Origin: Watersipora subatra
Taxonomy: Eukaryota > Bryozoa > Gymnolaemata > Cheilostomatida > Watersiporidae
Assembly: GCF_963576615.1 (NCBI RefSeq)
Contig: NC_088710.1
Span: 3,142,001-3,206,000, forward strand
DNA length: 64,000 nucleotides
Direction of reading: 5' to 3'
The translations under genes and the position numbers were made by a program. Below are positions 12,001 through 22,274 of the stretch, in pieces. The number at the start of each line of letters is the position of its first letter. Positions within the stretch are counted from its first letter, which is position 1. The notes under the pieces were generated by a model. The model was not told where the DNA came from. It saw only the letters and a program-made list of their open reading frames with translations, and did not search any database.

Positions 12001-13323
12001 GAATTATGTGAGAAACTGAGTGGTCCTTAGCGCTGACACTAGAATTTAGGTAAAACAGTAAGCCAGACTAACCTTGGCGCGACTGACCTGGAGAATCAAG
12101 GCCGCATGGAAGCCTATGACCTTTCTGTTTATGGGGAGTAGAGGCTACCGAGTCTGAATCTGATGTGAGGATTTGGGCTGGCAAAGATGAACCGCTTCCC
12201 CGCACAAATATTCCATCTAGTTTGTCAGGAGAAAAACAGAGTGAGCCTGATGTAGCAGTTTTCTTAGACTCAGGTGTTGACGGGAGTGGATATACCTAAA
12301 AGAAGTTTGTTATGAAAGCCATCGCACGATTGCAGTGAATCGGCAGGTCTGGACAAATAAATCAAGCGTTGTGGATGTACAGAGCTAAGTTGAGTTTGAA
12401 AAAGAAGTACAGTTAGCCTTCACTACTTCACTGCTCACCTTTCGTGGTTTCAGTGCATCTTGGTTAAAAAATGTTTATTAAAAAATAAAATTTAAATTAA
12501 AAAACATTAAAAATTTAAAACACATAAATTTACAAACAGAAAATACATTTATAATCTCGAAACTTTTTTCTCACAACGAACCCAATTAATCACAAGTACG
12601 AATATTCAGGTCAGATGAAGCCTGAACTCCGCCTGTATTATGTAAGTTTATTCTTTGGCTTAAAATACTTGGACTGAAGTTGAAATATTTACTGAAAGTC
12701 AGTCAAGATAACTTCAATTCACTCGCTATATAGGAAATAAACAAAACATGTTTAGAAAGCAGTTTAAACGTTCTGGTGTTAGAATTTGACCTATACACAT
12801 ATTTATATATTCTATTTCACGAATTTTCACCTATCGCAGAAGATGCTGGTCCCCATTAATCGCGGAAAGTGACGGATTACTGTATCAATATAAAGTTGAA
12901 CGTCAAGTACTATATAAGGCGTCTCTAAAGGTATTTGCTGGAGTCACTGACATAGTGTCCATGCCGCCTTGAGTTGCCAACTCCTTACATGAGCTTGCAC
13001 CTTCCCTAGCCGTGCTGTTGCGCATGTTGTTTTCAGAGGATAACAATGAAATAAAACAAACAAACCGTGTTAGACGCTGCTTCTTGATCATTAGGAAGAT
13101 AAAATTTCCGTGGAGACATCGGCTTAGATGCGCTGCTTGGCTTCAGCTTTTTGGCAATTCGGAAAGAGGCTTTGTCATGTCTGTTTTCATCTTGCCTAAT
13201 CTTTCTTTTTAAAGGAGGTCGTACAGAAGGTCGTGTGATGGACGTAGACTGAGTCATCCAATCTATCACTCTCTGCGTTTTGACCTGTTTCTCCTTTGAC
13301 GGTGACGGATCGACAGGCAGCAT
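1..13323 (-). CDS. ESCO: ESCO/Eco1-type cohesin N-acetyltransferase, 5' part (C-terminus beyond left edge)
   Basis: Acetylates the SMC3 head to establish sister-chromatid cohesion in the nucleus (family knowledge). Seven coding exons on the minus strand, all GT-AG and in matching phase: 13323-13066, 12295-12073, 5953-5737, 1657-1501, 1381-1292, 657-580 and 132 to the window edge, giving 385 codons. Residues 1-232 are basic, Ser/Pro-rich and probably disordered, as in other ESCO N-termini. A C2H2 finger (C253, C256, H271, H275, in the context QCPVCRMVYTRGDP) is followed by GWKKEHV, the ESCO signature after the finger. Then come the segments before the GNAT fold (VILDQELGYVQ) and its first strands (KGVCIAEC, matching the human VVGCLIAE). 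The acetyl-CoA loop and C-terminus are missing only because the window ends. The acceptor of exon 4 (1657) was chosen for phase; 1635 is an alternative. The ATG at 13323 is the first Met of an open exon; an upstream untranslated exon is possible. Introns 2 and 3 (6.1 and 4.1 kb) are full of repeats. ESCO1 and ESCO2 cannot be told apart. Confidence 0.9.
2875..4129. mobile_element. Non-autonomous TIR DNA transposon, 1.25 kb, in ESCO intron 3
   Basis: Ends are perfect inverted repeats CCCTAGGACACTTAT / ATAAGTGTCCTAGGG flanked by TA (TTA on the left, TAA on the right), as expected for a Tc1/mariner-like or similar TA-targeting element. Both ends continue into subterminal TTTCGCG-type motifs, more numerous on the right. 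No transposase reading frame is visible, so it is a non-autonomous copy. The flanks together resemble a second, uninterrupted sequence near 5320-5400, which looks like an empty site in a related repeat. Confidence 0.75.
6272..7147. mobile_element. Long-TIR foldback/MITE element flanked by TTAA, 876 bp
   Basis: Starts AGGTTGACTTGCAAC and ends with its reverse complement. The inverted arms run about 150-165 bp (to about 6420 on the left and from about 6985 on the right) with a few mismatches and small indels. Both sides are flanked by TTAA (6268-6271 and 7148-7151). The TTAA target suggests a piggyBac-mobilised non-autonomous element, but the termini do not begin with the usual CCC, so the superfamily is open. 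No coding sequence between the arms. It lies in ESCO intron 2. Confidence 0.7.
7790..8336. repeat. 34-bp minisatellite, about 16 copies
   Basis: Unit reads roughly TATATCAGGGTAATCGTATC followed by CTGAGGGTGCACTG. Copies differ at several positions (CGCATC/CGTATC, ATATC/ATCTC), so the array is not freshly expanded. Intronic in ESCO. Reading frames through it are by-products of the repeat. Confidence 0.9.
8634..8832 (+). pseudogene. hAT-type transposase C-terminal dimerisation domain, remnant
   Basis: The frame ending at 8832 reads SLARRLLTGFALTYLCESLF then SAMDFVKNHYRTRFT. It matches the C-terminal hAT dimerisation block of GTF2IRD2/ZBED-type transposase-derived proteins (pattern: YPxL..LA..LL..F.STYxCESxFSxM...K...R..L). 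No N-terminal BED finger or catalytic core is visible upstream, where a minisatellite and unrelated AT-rich sequence stand instead. It lies on the plus strand inside a minus-strand ESCO intron, so it is a transposon fossil and not a host exon. Confidence 0.7.
9694..9776. mobile_element. Short element with CCTCTATTTGAACG inverted ends
   Basis: CCTCTATTTGAACG at the left and CGTTCAAATAGAGG at the right enclose 83 bp. Too short to be more than a minimal MITE or a terminal fragment of a larger TIR element. No clear target duplication. Confidence 0.4.
10086..10820. repeat. 49-bp minisatellite, about 15 nearly identical copies
   Basis: Unit begins ATTACATCATATGCTGTACC and ends TTATTAAACT. Almost every copy is identical; only a C-to-T variant (TATCTGAAG) in the third and last complete copies and a diverged right edge are seen. 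Such uniformity points to recent expansion or gene-conversion homogenisation. Intronic in ESCO. Confidence 0.93.
11222..11458 (+). mobile_element. Helitron-like non-autonomous element, short copy
   Basis: Starts with TC (TCTATATATGAATACGAAGG) and ends in a GC-rich hairpin (CCGGGCAATGCCGG) followed about ten bases later by CTAG. This is the Helitron 3' layout of a subterminal hairpin plus CTRR. The body shares long stretches with the copy at 19909-20911. No target duplication, as expected of Helitrons. Confidence 0.6.
11459..11996 (+). mobile_element. Helitron-like element with antisense tRNA-like module, directly after another copy
   Basis: Begins immediately after the preceding copy's CTAG and ends with a degenerate hairpin and CACCTAG followed by T. 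The 5' TC terminus is not recognisable. At about 11620-11690 the minus strand reads TGGCGTAGTGGATAACACGC followed 20-30 bases later by ACGAGTTCATTTCC, close to tRNA A- and B-box promoters. The same antisense arrangement recurs in the other copies of the window. Confidence 0.5.
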
Positions 13324-15176
13324 GATGTTAGGCTATAAAAAATGGGGCAGGCCTATTCAAAAACTTTTTCAATCACAATCATATGAATAAAACTTTTACA
13401 AAGCCAAAACTTTACTTTAGCCACAAAATGAGCAATAAATTTTAAATTATCCCCCGACCAAACACGAGCAAAGCGATTGATTGGGAGCTTCATGATAAAT
13501 TCTCGAAAAACAACTACCGAACTCACAACTCCCGAAAGATTATCCATCAACGGCTGTTACCAAACCCTTGTACCAAAATCCCATCAAAAAATTTAATCAT
13601 TTTTGTGTAGTCATTTAAGTATAATAATGATACAAAACACATATAAACCTATTTAAATATGTTACCAAGTCTTTGAAAAGTTGACGCAATATCCTAAAAC
13701 TAACCCATCTGATCGGATTATACATACATAAATAGGCAGATTAATTTGGCCTAAAATCGCTATTAAAACTTGACAAACCTTTTTTAATCAAAATTAAGAC
13801 CGGCCAATGAAACGCCGATAAGGCCGTGCGACAGAGAGTAGAACCATTAAATCGAGCGCAAAAAAACGTGCACATTTCACCAGTCTATAGCATTGTCCAA
13901 TTGCCGAAAGTTTCTGTGATTAATGTAGAAGTACTGAAAAGTACTTGTTTCTTTTCTGCCAATTCTAACAGACTCTAAAATTTTGGACACTTATAATGAG
14001 TACTTTGGTATTCCAACTGATGTCCAAAGCAGCGAAAGTAAAGGAAACGACGATGATATTTTTCTAACGATTCTTATAAGATTATTATAATATTTACTTG
14101 TAAGAATAATCATTCGAATTTACAAGATTGAAATATATAGTGACTGATGGTGTGCAATATGTTAAAATCTAAATACCAGCTAAAATCTGTTTAGATTTTT
14201 AAATTCGGCATAATTTTTTTTTAGATATAAATACAGAAATCTAGATAATTATCGCATATTCTTGATATTGGTTGCTATAACCGACAATATACAGCCCCCC
14301 GCCTGTGTATACTACACAGCAGCTTGCCATTTTACTTCTAATATTGCATTTCTCCTATTGCAGGGGAGAGATATAAACATATTCTTTTCCTTTAATTATT
14401 GCTGTTTGTTGTACATAATAACACCCAGTGCACCACAGCTACCATTGCAGTTCTCCTATTGCACTGCAGTGCCATTTGACTGCTAATAATGATTTCTCAA
14501 CCGGCAGTACCCTTTCTTTTTTCATTATCTCTTTGGTCGTGGGCTGTATGACAGGAGAATTTTTAGTATTAACTTAAGTTAAATAAAATAATGATAAACT
14601 TTTTAGAAAATATGTATTGTCAAACATCTAGAAATGAAATAAGTTTATTCAGTGATATGGTTAATATGTTGAAGGTATTATATTATATATAAGAGTAAAT
14701 GGTCTAATGTAAATACATTGGAACTCCTTTATAAAAACATAGCTTACCGCAGGTATTACAGCTAACATATTATATAAAATCATGTAAAAAATAAATGTTA
14801 CTGTGTCTTAGAGACATGATCGAAATTTAAGAAATATGAAGTGTAAGCAAAGCTAGGTGAAGTACCAACTATCTCAGATTATATATTATTATATATTACA
14901 TACACTGTATCACATGTACTTCAACAGATTGTTTATTTTGGCTAGCCTAGTTGCTCTCACAATTACAATGCTTCGATAAACTTTCAGCCTTTTATCTTGC
15001 TAACTACTTGGTGTGCAATGTCAATTATTTGCCAGAGAATGCTTGAACATTCACAAGTTAATGCAATCATAAGCACGGGTCTGACTGTGAAAGTACTAAA
15101 TTGGACAGAAAGAAGCATGCTACGAAAACAACCAACACCCATCAGAAATAGACAAGTTCGTTCACACTTTATTATA

Positions 15177-15216
15177 ATCGACACTGCTTGCATCACCAGA
15201 TGCAAGCAGTGTCGAT
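15177..15216. other. Perfect 18-bp hairpin with 4-base loop
   Basis: ATCGACACTGCTTGCATC, loop ACCA, then the exact reverse complement. A perfect inverted repeat of this length with so small a loop is unlikely by chance and could form a cruciform or RNA hairpin. It is shorter than a typical animal pre-miRNA and no T-run follows. Function unknown. Confidence 0.6.
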
Positions 15217-15587
15217 GCTTCTGGTGCACTATCAATGTGCTGAGCTGTTGCGAATGACACCACTACTTCAGCTGGACTAAGAAGGAAGAAATAGCTGGTA
15301 GGTAAAATAGCCGCAGGTAATGTTTGATAATGCTGGTTCCTTACCTTTTGAGACTAAATCACAGTAGTCAATTGCTATTAACATTGATGTCTGATTTTAA
15401 TGATTAAGTTAGTTCCAAAGTGAGATGGAACCAAGGCTGATTGAAAGACTGGTTATGATAACCCAGCATGCAAATTAGAAATGCTGTTTCATCGATTAAG
15501 AATAATGCTTTTTGAGATGAGAGTCTGAAGTAAATTTTACTCGACAAGGATAGACAACTCCCAACTCAAGAGCGAGTTCACACAACT

Positions 15588-16048
15588 TGATGAGTCAATA
15601 AACAGACTTGTGGGTGAGCCGATAAACAGACTCGCGGGTGAGCCGATAAACAGACTCGATGGTGAGCCGATAAACAGACTCGATGGTGAGCCGATAAACA
15701 GACTCGATGGTGAGCCGATAAACAGACTCGATGGTGAGCCGATAAACAGACTCGATGGTGAGCCGATAAACAGACTCGATGGTGAGCCGATAAACAGACT
15801 CGATGGTGAGCCGATAAACAGACTCGATGGTGAGTCGATAAACAGACTCGATGGTGAGCCGATAAACAGACTCGATGGTGAGCCGATAAACAGACTCGAT
15901 GGTGAGCCGATAAACAGACTCGATGGTGAGCCGATAAACAGACTCGATGGTGAGCCGATAAACAGACTCGATGGTGAGCCGATAAACAGACTCGATGGTG
16001 AGCCGATAAACAGACTCGATGGTGAGCCGATAAACAGACTCGATGGTG
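15588..16048. repeat. 24-bp minisatellite, about 19 copies
   Basis: Unit GGTGAGCCGATAAACAGACT plus CGAT. Inner copies are nearly identical while the first two are diverged, the usual sign of homogenisation by unequal exchange. Because 24 is a multiple of three and the unit lacks stops, both strands stay open (repeat peptides GEPINRLD and RLTIESVY). Nothing around it supports a gene, so these frames are treated as artefacts. Confidence 0.92.
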
Positions 16049-16736
16049 ACTTTTCTCAACTATTACACCCTAGCAAGCCAAGCGCAATAATTCTTGATGT
16101 TCGGTCAGTAGCACTTATAGTGAATGCAGCTATGATACGCTGGCTAATATCACAATGCTAAAGTCAGAAACAGTGACAAGAATGTTATACCTATGTGCTT
16201 TTCAACTCAAGCAGAGCTTGTTTGTAAAGAACGCAGTATCTTTATTGGTGTTATATCTCTCAGTACCAAGCAGTAACACACCAACAATGATCAAACCGGC
16301 AGGTTATATAGCAATCCCAAGAAAAATCTACAAATTGATTGGCTGCACAGTAATCAGGTCAACCAATTCCACAATAACATATTTCGAATACAAAAACGAT
16401 AACCTTTGTCACTAACTAATCACGCAATACGAGTATTAATAATTGTTTTTGTGTTTGTATAGTAACATGCAAATCTTAGAACAATATGGTAATAAATGGT
16501 TAACATAAAAAAATTGCTAGTATCACACATACATACACTCTACATTGAACAAGTGTTAAGCGTGCGCCTTATAAATGACTATTCAAATTTGTCTGAATTG
16601 CGATGAACGTAATATAGATCCGTTGAGTTAGCAATTTAAAGCTGCCGGATTATAGGCTTAGAAAAGACGTCATCAACTCTTGCGCATTCTGACGTCTACA
16701 ATTACGGGTACACACTGATTGACAGCTCATTCGCTT

Positions 16737-16949
16737 TTACAAGCATGAAGTGGGGTCCAAGACCATTCGCCCATCGGTAGATCCTATCGGGGACGACAGT
16801 GACCCTCTCGGGCTACCAGTCAAAATCGATTTTTGAGTGCCAGTAGTCTCACCAACCACCTCAGCCCTTTTTAGGGCTATCATTTCCGTTTTAAGGGTTT
16901 TGTTCTGCGACGACAATGGTGGAAACTCGGTGTCGTAATTGTCGTCCAC
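16737..16949 (-). CDS. Coding-like fragment of unknown origin
   Basis: The minus-strand frame (DDNYDTEFPPLSSQNKT ... GSTDGRMVLDPTSCL) has balanced, polar composition and a higher GC content than its surroundings. It lacks an ATG at its left end (the track start is a GTG) and has no convincing splice sites. It may be the start of a retroelement ORF1 or a decayed exon. No family recognised. Confidence 0.2.
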   Translation of the reverse strand: MDDNYDTEFPPLSSQNKTLKTEMIALKRAEVVGETTGTQKSILTGSPRGSLSSPIGSTDGRMVLDPTSCL

Positions 16950-18117
16950 TTTTTTTATTACAAGTCCTTACACTAAGCATGTCCTTGGGATATTATGCAT
17001 GCTATCGCGTTTCTTGTTTTGAAAATCATTTGAATACAGTGACTTTCATTATATAGATACTTTGTTGTATTATGACATGTATTATAATGAACACTCATGT
17101 CAATTGCCAGCAACTATTAGGGTAACCTTTTTAGCTAGAACTGACTTTATATAAAGGCATAAAGCTTTTAGCATGCTGACGGCTTCATAGTACCATTACT
17201 AACAGTCAACAAATAAGAAGCCAAAAAGGTATAATTAACATCTTAGCTTTTTTACTAGGGGTGTATTTTAATTTTTTGACTTAAAGAATAAAGAAGTATC
17301 TTTGAGCAGTAAATATCAGTCTTGCTTGCAATAAATTAACACCTTTACTAGTACCTGAACCAGTAATAATCAAATCAGTTCTCACAAGCTAAGCAAAAGT
17401 GCACAAACAGAACATAGACAAAATAAAATAACACGAAAAAGCAAATTTACCCCCGATGTTGTATGTGAATTTGGATTAGTTATGTATAACATAATTTATC
17501 GCTAACCGCTCATGATAACGGCAACCTCGTAAAAAGATTAGCGCACCTTTGCCCAAATAATTGTTATGTATATGCTTGCTGAACTACATAACTACTCCAA
17601 CAAAAAGAAACTTAACCATTTAGGTAACAACTGGTGAATACTGCTTAATAAGTGAAACACCATTAAGCAACAGGCTTGTCAAAAACATTTTGACAAATAC
17701 TGTGCAAGGTGAGACATTCTTTGTGAAATTGGCGCCACTGACATATGTGCGCATGATCAACGAGAGCACATTATGCAAAACATTATCATTGGTGATCAAT
17801 ACTGTCATTGACCTACAATATAGCACATTTTTTTGTTGTTTCCATGTGTCTCGAAGACGGTGCACTACTACTCCGGAAACACACCTAATGCTCAATCAAA
17901 CAACCGTGATTGGACAAAAAACAGCTGTTTCCGCTTCACCCACATAGTTTAGTTTTAAACAAATATGGGTTCGCCATAACTTTCATCTTTAGCAGTTTCT
18001 TCAATTGTGAGCCTTAATGATTTATCTTGACACGCGTATTGTATTGAATTGCAGGCCGTTCGTGTTTATTGTCTAAAGACGACCAATAGCTTTTCTACCA
18101 GTTTTGTCTACCACAAC

Positions 18118-18540
18118 TATCTACCGCATTAGTTGGTTTGAGCATAGCATGATTAAGGCATTTCAAACTAGCCTGCCAACCCAAGAGTGGGGCAATGCGT
18201 GAATTTTTTGTTTTTGGGGCAATTGATGTATCAATGATTGTATATATAAAATTGTAGAAATTGGGGCAAAAATCTCACGCATTTTCATTTTTTCTTTGGG
18301 GTGATTGCGTGAGTCTCACGCTCAATGCGTGAGAGTTGGCAGGTATGAGCATGGCCAAATCACGACATGCTAGTTTAATTCACCGCATTCATCAATTCAG
18401 CCTTATCCGATATGTACTAAGGCCATATCGAATAACGCTAAGCTGATAAATGCGTTGAATTAACTACTATGTCGTGATTAAGCCATGTTAGTTTGAGATG
18501 CCTTAATCATGCCAGGTTCAAACCAACTAATGTGATAGAT
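18118..18540. mobile_element. Long palindromic (foldback) element, split by a MITE
   Basis: The outer left arm (18118-18171) is repeated inverted at 18485-18540 (shared core GCATTAGTTGGTTTGA). The inner arms 18344-18410 and 18420-18490 are near-perfect reverse complements around a loop of about 6 bases at TACTAA. Removing the 172-bp MITE at 18172-18343 leaves a nearly continuous hairpin of about 250 bp. No coding sequence. Confidence 0.7.
18172..18343. mobile_element. MITE with CCTGCCAAC termini nested in the palindrome
   Basis: Terminal inverted repeats CCTGCCAAC / GTTGGCAGG continue imperfectly inward (GGCAATGCGTGA against CTCAATGCGTGAGA). A TA lies next to both ends. It interrupts the left arm of the surrounding palindrome, so it inserted later. 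Non-coding. Confidence 0.65.
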
Positions 18541-18839
18541 TATGATATGTATATACCAATATCACAATGTGGTATGTACATACTATACTGTGTTATTGGT
18601 TTGAACATAGCAAACTGTGCTATTGGTTTGTTAATATAACAGTACGTTTCGCTGTGTAGTGATGATTTCTTGCGGTTTTGATGTAATTAAATGTTACTAG
18701 ACTGCAATTGTGACAAAGCCGTTATTATTCGTTGCTGAAGTTTGGCATGTTAGCTACGCAAAATACCATCAGTCATATTTTGTTTTGGAATTTAATTGTA
18801 CATTTACTATCTTGCTTTATATAATGTATTTAACTGAGA

Positions 18840-19289
18840 TCTATCTATATATATATTTCTCAAAGTTTTTCTGTGTATTCGTGTATCTGTCTCTGTGTAT
18901 GTTCAGCTCTAGCTATTAAAATCTTGGAATAAAAAATCTGCATCACAGAAGATTTAATGTTGGACCCTCCCATTCATCAGTCCAACACCTTACCATTAAA
19001 GCCACACGAGCTTGATAGATTTTTTAGGCGATGGATGTGGCTATATAAGTGCAAATACACCACCACTCTCCATTACGATGCAACTTGATGGCACAGCGTC
19101 ATGGAGGACTGCAGTGTAATTTTATGCATGCTCAATCGTGAAACCAAGTAGTTAGCTCTTATTAGTAAGCTTACTAAAATTATCCATTGACAATATGCCA
19201 GGCTAATAGCAAGTGGCAGGCAACTACATTACTTCTCATTGTTTATAGGCTGATTTGTAATCCCCGGGCAACGCGAAGCATCCAGCTAA
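18840..19289 (+). mobile_element. Helitron-like non-autonomous element, copy C
   Basis: 5' end TCTATCTATATATATATTTC with the family's CTCAAAG motif. 3' end has a GC hairpin region (CCCCGGGCAACGCG) followed by CAGCTAA and T, matching CTRR. A degenerate antisense tRNA-like block lies at about 18950-19015. The body (GCTAATAGCAAGTGGCAGG and nearby) is shared with the copy at 21489-21951. Confidence 0.6.
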
Positions 19290-19293
19290 TATA

Positions 19294-19908
19294 CCCCTAC
19301 AGGATGAAAATATTCTAGGGATTTAATTAATAATTCACGATTTCGGGTACAGTCAAATCCGCAAGTTATTAAAAACCGCGAATAATTAGTTTTATTTTTA
19401 ACATAATGGAGAATAACTACTACCTCAAATTAAAAAGTGGCAGCTAAGCAGAGTTAGTAAACGTAGTTGAGTTCCAAACACTTTTCCAATCTTTGCCGGG
19501 GCTTTGAGTTGAGCCCATTGTCAATGCATCACACTTTTTTACAGAAGTTTTCAAGGTTGTCACAAGTTATTTGGAATTCGGCACTGCATCATCGAGAAAA
19601 AATTTCCTGCAGTTCTTTACGTTGGAAAAACTCATAAATTACCACAAGTTGTTGGTTCACCAAAGGCCTCCAAATCGATGAACATTCATGCAAACCTCTG
19701 GATGCGGCCAAAAATTTATAGCTTAGCATGATCAACATAAAATTCTTAGCTAAATAGAAGCCTCAACACGTGATATACGCATGTGAAGGTTTCACTCTAT
19801 TGATAGCTGCTTTCATGGAATAATTTATTCGCGAAAATTGTCTTTTCAAGCATTTTCACATTGTCTTTTCAAGAAATTTAACTCCGCGAATAATTTCATC
19901 CTGTTGGG
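19294..19908. mobile_element. TIR DNA transposon (615 bp) inserted between two Helitron-like copies
   Basis: Left end CCCCTACAGGATGAAAATAT and right end (reverse complement CCCAACAGGATGAAATTATT) form imperfect terminal inverted repeats. TATA stands on both sides (19290-19293, 19909-19912) as a likely target duplication. No transposase frame. Removing it would place the CTAA end of copy C next to the TATATAAATCTC start of copy D. Confidence 0.65.
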
Positions 19909-20911
19909 TATATATAAATCTCAAAGTTTACGTCTGTTTTTCTGTGGTTCTGGACTTAAATATGTCAAGCTATAGCTTTTAAAATCTTAGAACGAAAAGC
20001 TCACCTCGTACTGGATTTGAACTCACGGAGATTGCAACTACAATTTCAAACCGCGCATTTAACCACTGAACTATACAATCCTTATCATTTTATTGGTCTT
20101 ATCATATCTCGTATACCGTACGCACACGCTAAATGTGCATTTCGATTATGTTATTAACTAATATTACCTTTTGCATTTGTTATTTTTTGAAATGTTTACA
20201 AACTAATATTTTGCTACCGTTACCTATTTTTTTCAATTGTAGTTTTTAAATGTGCCGTTACACTTCTATTTCCGGTTTTTCGTAAGATTCAATTGCTAAA
20301 TTGATAAACGCTAATACTTTTCACGCAGACCATTGTATTATCTCGAGTAGGAATATCCTCTACATTCTCTCTCTGTTCGGTCAGACAAAGTACCAGACAA
20401 AGACAGTCCAATATCTCATTTTTACATTTGTACCAGTATCGAGAGGTACCAGTATCGTATTGTTAAAGGTTTTGATGGATAGTTTCTGCTGGAACACTAA
20501 CCTTTTTTATACACACACACTTCTATGCACTAATTGTTATTAATTGTATCACATTGTATTGTTACCAATTCATCTTTTATTGTAATTGTAGCAAAACAGA
20601 CTTAATTTAGCTATTGCTAATTATTTCACATTTACATTTAAAAACTTTTATAGTTGTTTCATTTTGTTTCTTAATTAGTTTGAGCTGCACAAAACATTTT
20701 CCTCATGCTATGAAGTTGGAAAGTTACAGTTGTTTGACCAAGTTTGTAAACCTTTACAGTTGTGTTAGTTTTTTATCTTAATTTATTTAAACTGCACAAA
20801 ACACTTTTATCATGATATGAAGTTTGAAAGTTAGAATGGTAACTGTTGTTGCATGTTAAATAGAATTAAATTTTCTGTGCAAAGACTTTTATTACCCGGG
20901 CATACATCTAG
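19909..20911 (+). mobile_element. Helitron-like element, copy D, with antisense tRNA-like module
   Basis: Starts TATATAAATCTCAAAG (family 5' sequence, first bases lost at the transposon junction) and ends with ACCCGGG then ATCTAG. The next copy begins at the following base with TCTATATATAAATC. At 20010-20078 the minus strand reads TATAGTTCAGTGGTTAAATG and, about 30 bases on, GAGTTCAAATCC, a good match to tRNA A and B boxes. The segment 20284-20840 recurs inverted in ARMC6 intron 2 (24444-25330). Confidence 0.6.
20010..20078 (-). other. tRNA-like pseudo-gene module inside Helitron-like copy D
   Basis: On the minus strand an A-box-like TAGTTCAGTGG and a B-box GTTCAAATCC are spaced as in a tRNA. 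Acceptor-stem pairing is not convincing, so this is a tRNA-derived pol III module and not a functional tRNA. Confidence 0.5.
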
Positions 20912-21200
20912 TCTATATATAAATCTCAAACTCCATGTCACTGTGTGTAATTCAGTATGTCCAGCTATAGCTATTAAAATGAGGATTCCGTATCGCAGAA
21001 GATTTGATCGCGGAACCTCCCGTTCGCCAGGCCTTACCCATTTAGCTACCCTAGATTGATCGATTCATTGGGCGATGTATGTCACTATATGGGTGGAAAT
21101 ATGCTACCGCTCTCTGTTATGGCGCAACCGTCATTCTACGTATGAGTAAGAGCCGTAGGTAACTTGCAATCACTGTTTATAAGCTGAAATTATAAGTATA
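20912..21200 (+). mobile_element. Helitron-like element, copy E, abutting copy D
   Basis: Begins TCTATATATAAATCTCAAAC exactly after copy D's CTAG. The antisense tRNA-like block (GATTTGATCGCGGAACC ... ACCCATTTAGCTACC) is present. The 3' hairpin is not seen, so the right boundary is approximate and the copy probably truncated. Confidence 0.5.
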
Positions 21201-21488
21201 AATTATTTATTTATAAATATGGCTCGGATTTTATCAGTATATGTAGAATCAGTGTCAACATTGCGTTATAATTATTTGCCATGTTGGGTAAAGTAACAAC
21301 GCAGCGTGACAACTAGATAGGGAAAATGTTTAAGATGGGTGGCCAACAGAAGTGCCTTTGTTTCCCGTTCATAAGCCTGCGTTTTGCCGAAAAAGTGACC
21401 TCTTGATACCACTGCATGGGGCTTGTGTCGTGAGTGGTTTTACCTCAAAAATTGGTTTGTTTTTTTGATACCAAAATCTTTATGTATG

Positions 21489-21951
21489 TATCTATATTTC
21501 TCAAAGTATGTCTGTATGTTGGTACACATTCCGGCTATAGATCTTAAAATCTTGGAATAAAGATTCCGTTTTGAAGAAGATTTGATCTCGGACTCTGCCG
21601 TTCACCAATCGGACACCCTACCCACTATACTACAAAAACTGAATTGCTAGCTTACTGATAAAGTTATTATATGCGAGCAAATACCTAACGGCTTTGCGTA
21701 CGACGCGGGTCATCCCATAATGTCACGAGAAGCTGTTCGTTCACATTATTAAACGTACTGGCTAATAGCACGCAGGCTAATAGCGAGCAACTCTCACTAC
21801 TTCTCATTGTTTATAAGACAAAACGCTTTTCTCATGATATGTACAGTAGCTTGAAAGTTAGAATGGCAAATGTTGTTATAAATTAAATACAAATCAATTT
21901 TCTGTTCAAAGATTGTTTCATTACCCGGGCAACGCCGAGTGGCACAGCTAC
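21489..21951 (+). mobile_element. Helitron-like element, copy F
   Basis: Starts near ATCTATATTTCTCAAAG and ends ACCCGGGCAACGCCGAG followed by CAGCTAC, a slightly degenerate hairpin plus CTRR end. An antisense tRNA-like block occurs at about 21570-21635 (minus-strand GTAGTATAGTGGGTAGGGTG, then GATCAAATC). Confidence 0.55.
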
Positions 21952-22274
21952 AATGTAGTATATGTATCTACAAGGATTAGTATATATATAATCGTGATAA
22001 CATAATCGTGTATAATTTGCTCATTATCGTGAATAACATCATTAGTCCACATGAGCAAATTGAGTAAGTTATTATGAATTAAAGTGTAAACATACTATTC
22101 TGAATAATTAATAATAATAATAATTTAATAATACATCACTTCTTTTGTTACAAATAACACAAAGTGCTTCATTGTAGATATAGTTAGCCATTTACAGCGA
22201 AGTAGTAAATAGTTAGCCGTTTTATGTCCTTTTTAATTTATTTTTATTTATTTACTTATTTATTTATATTGTCA

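Noticed and set aside
15595-16161. 183-codon plus frame and 154-codon minus frame of repeated octapeptides
   Set aside because: Both are translations of a 24-bp minisatellite; open frames on both strands at once show that they are repeat artefacts.
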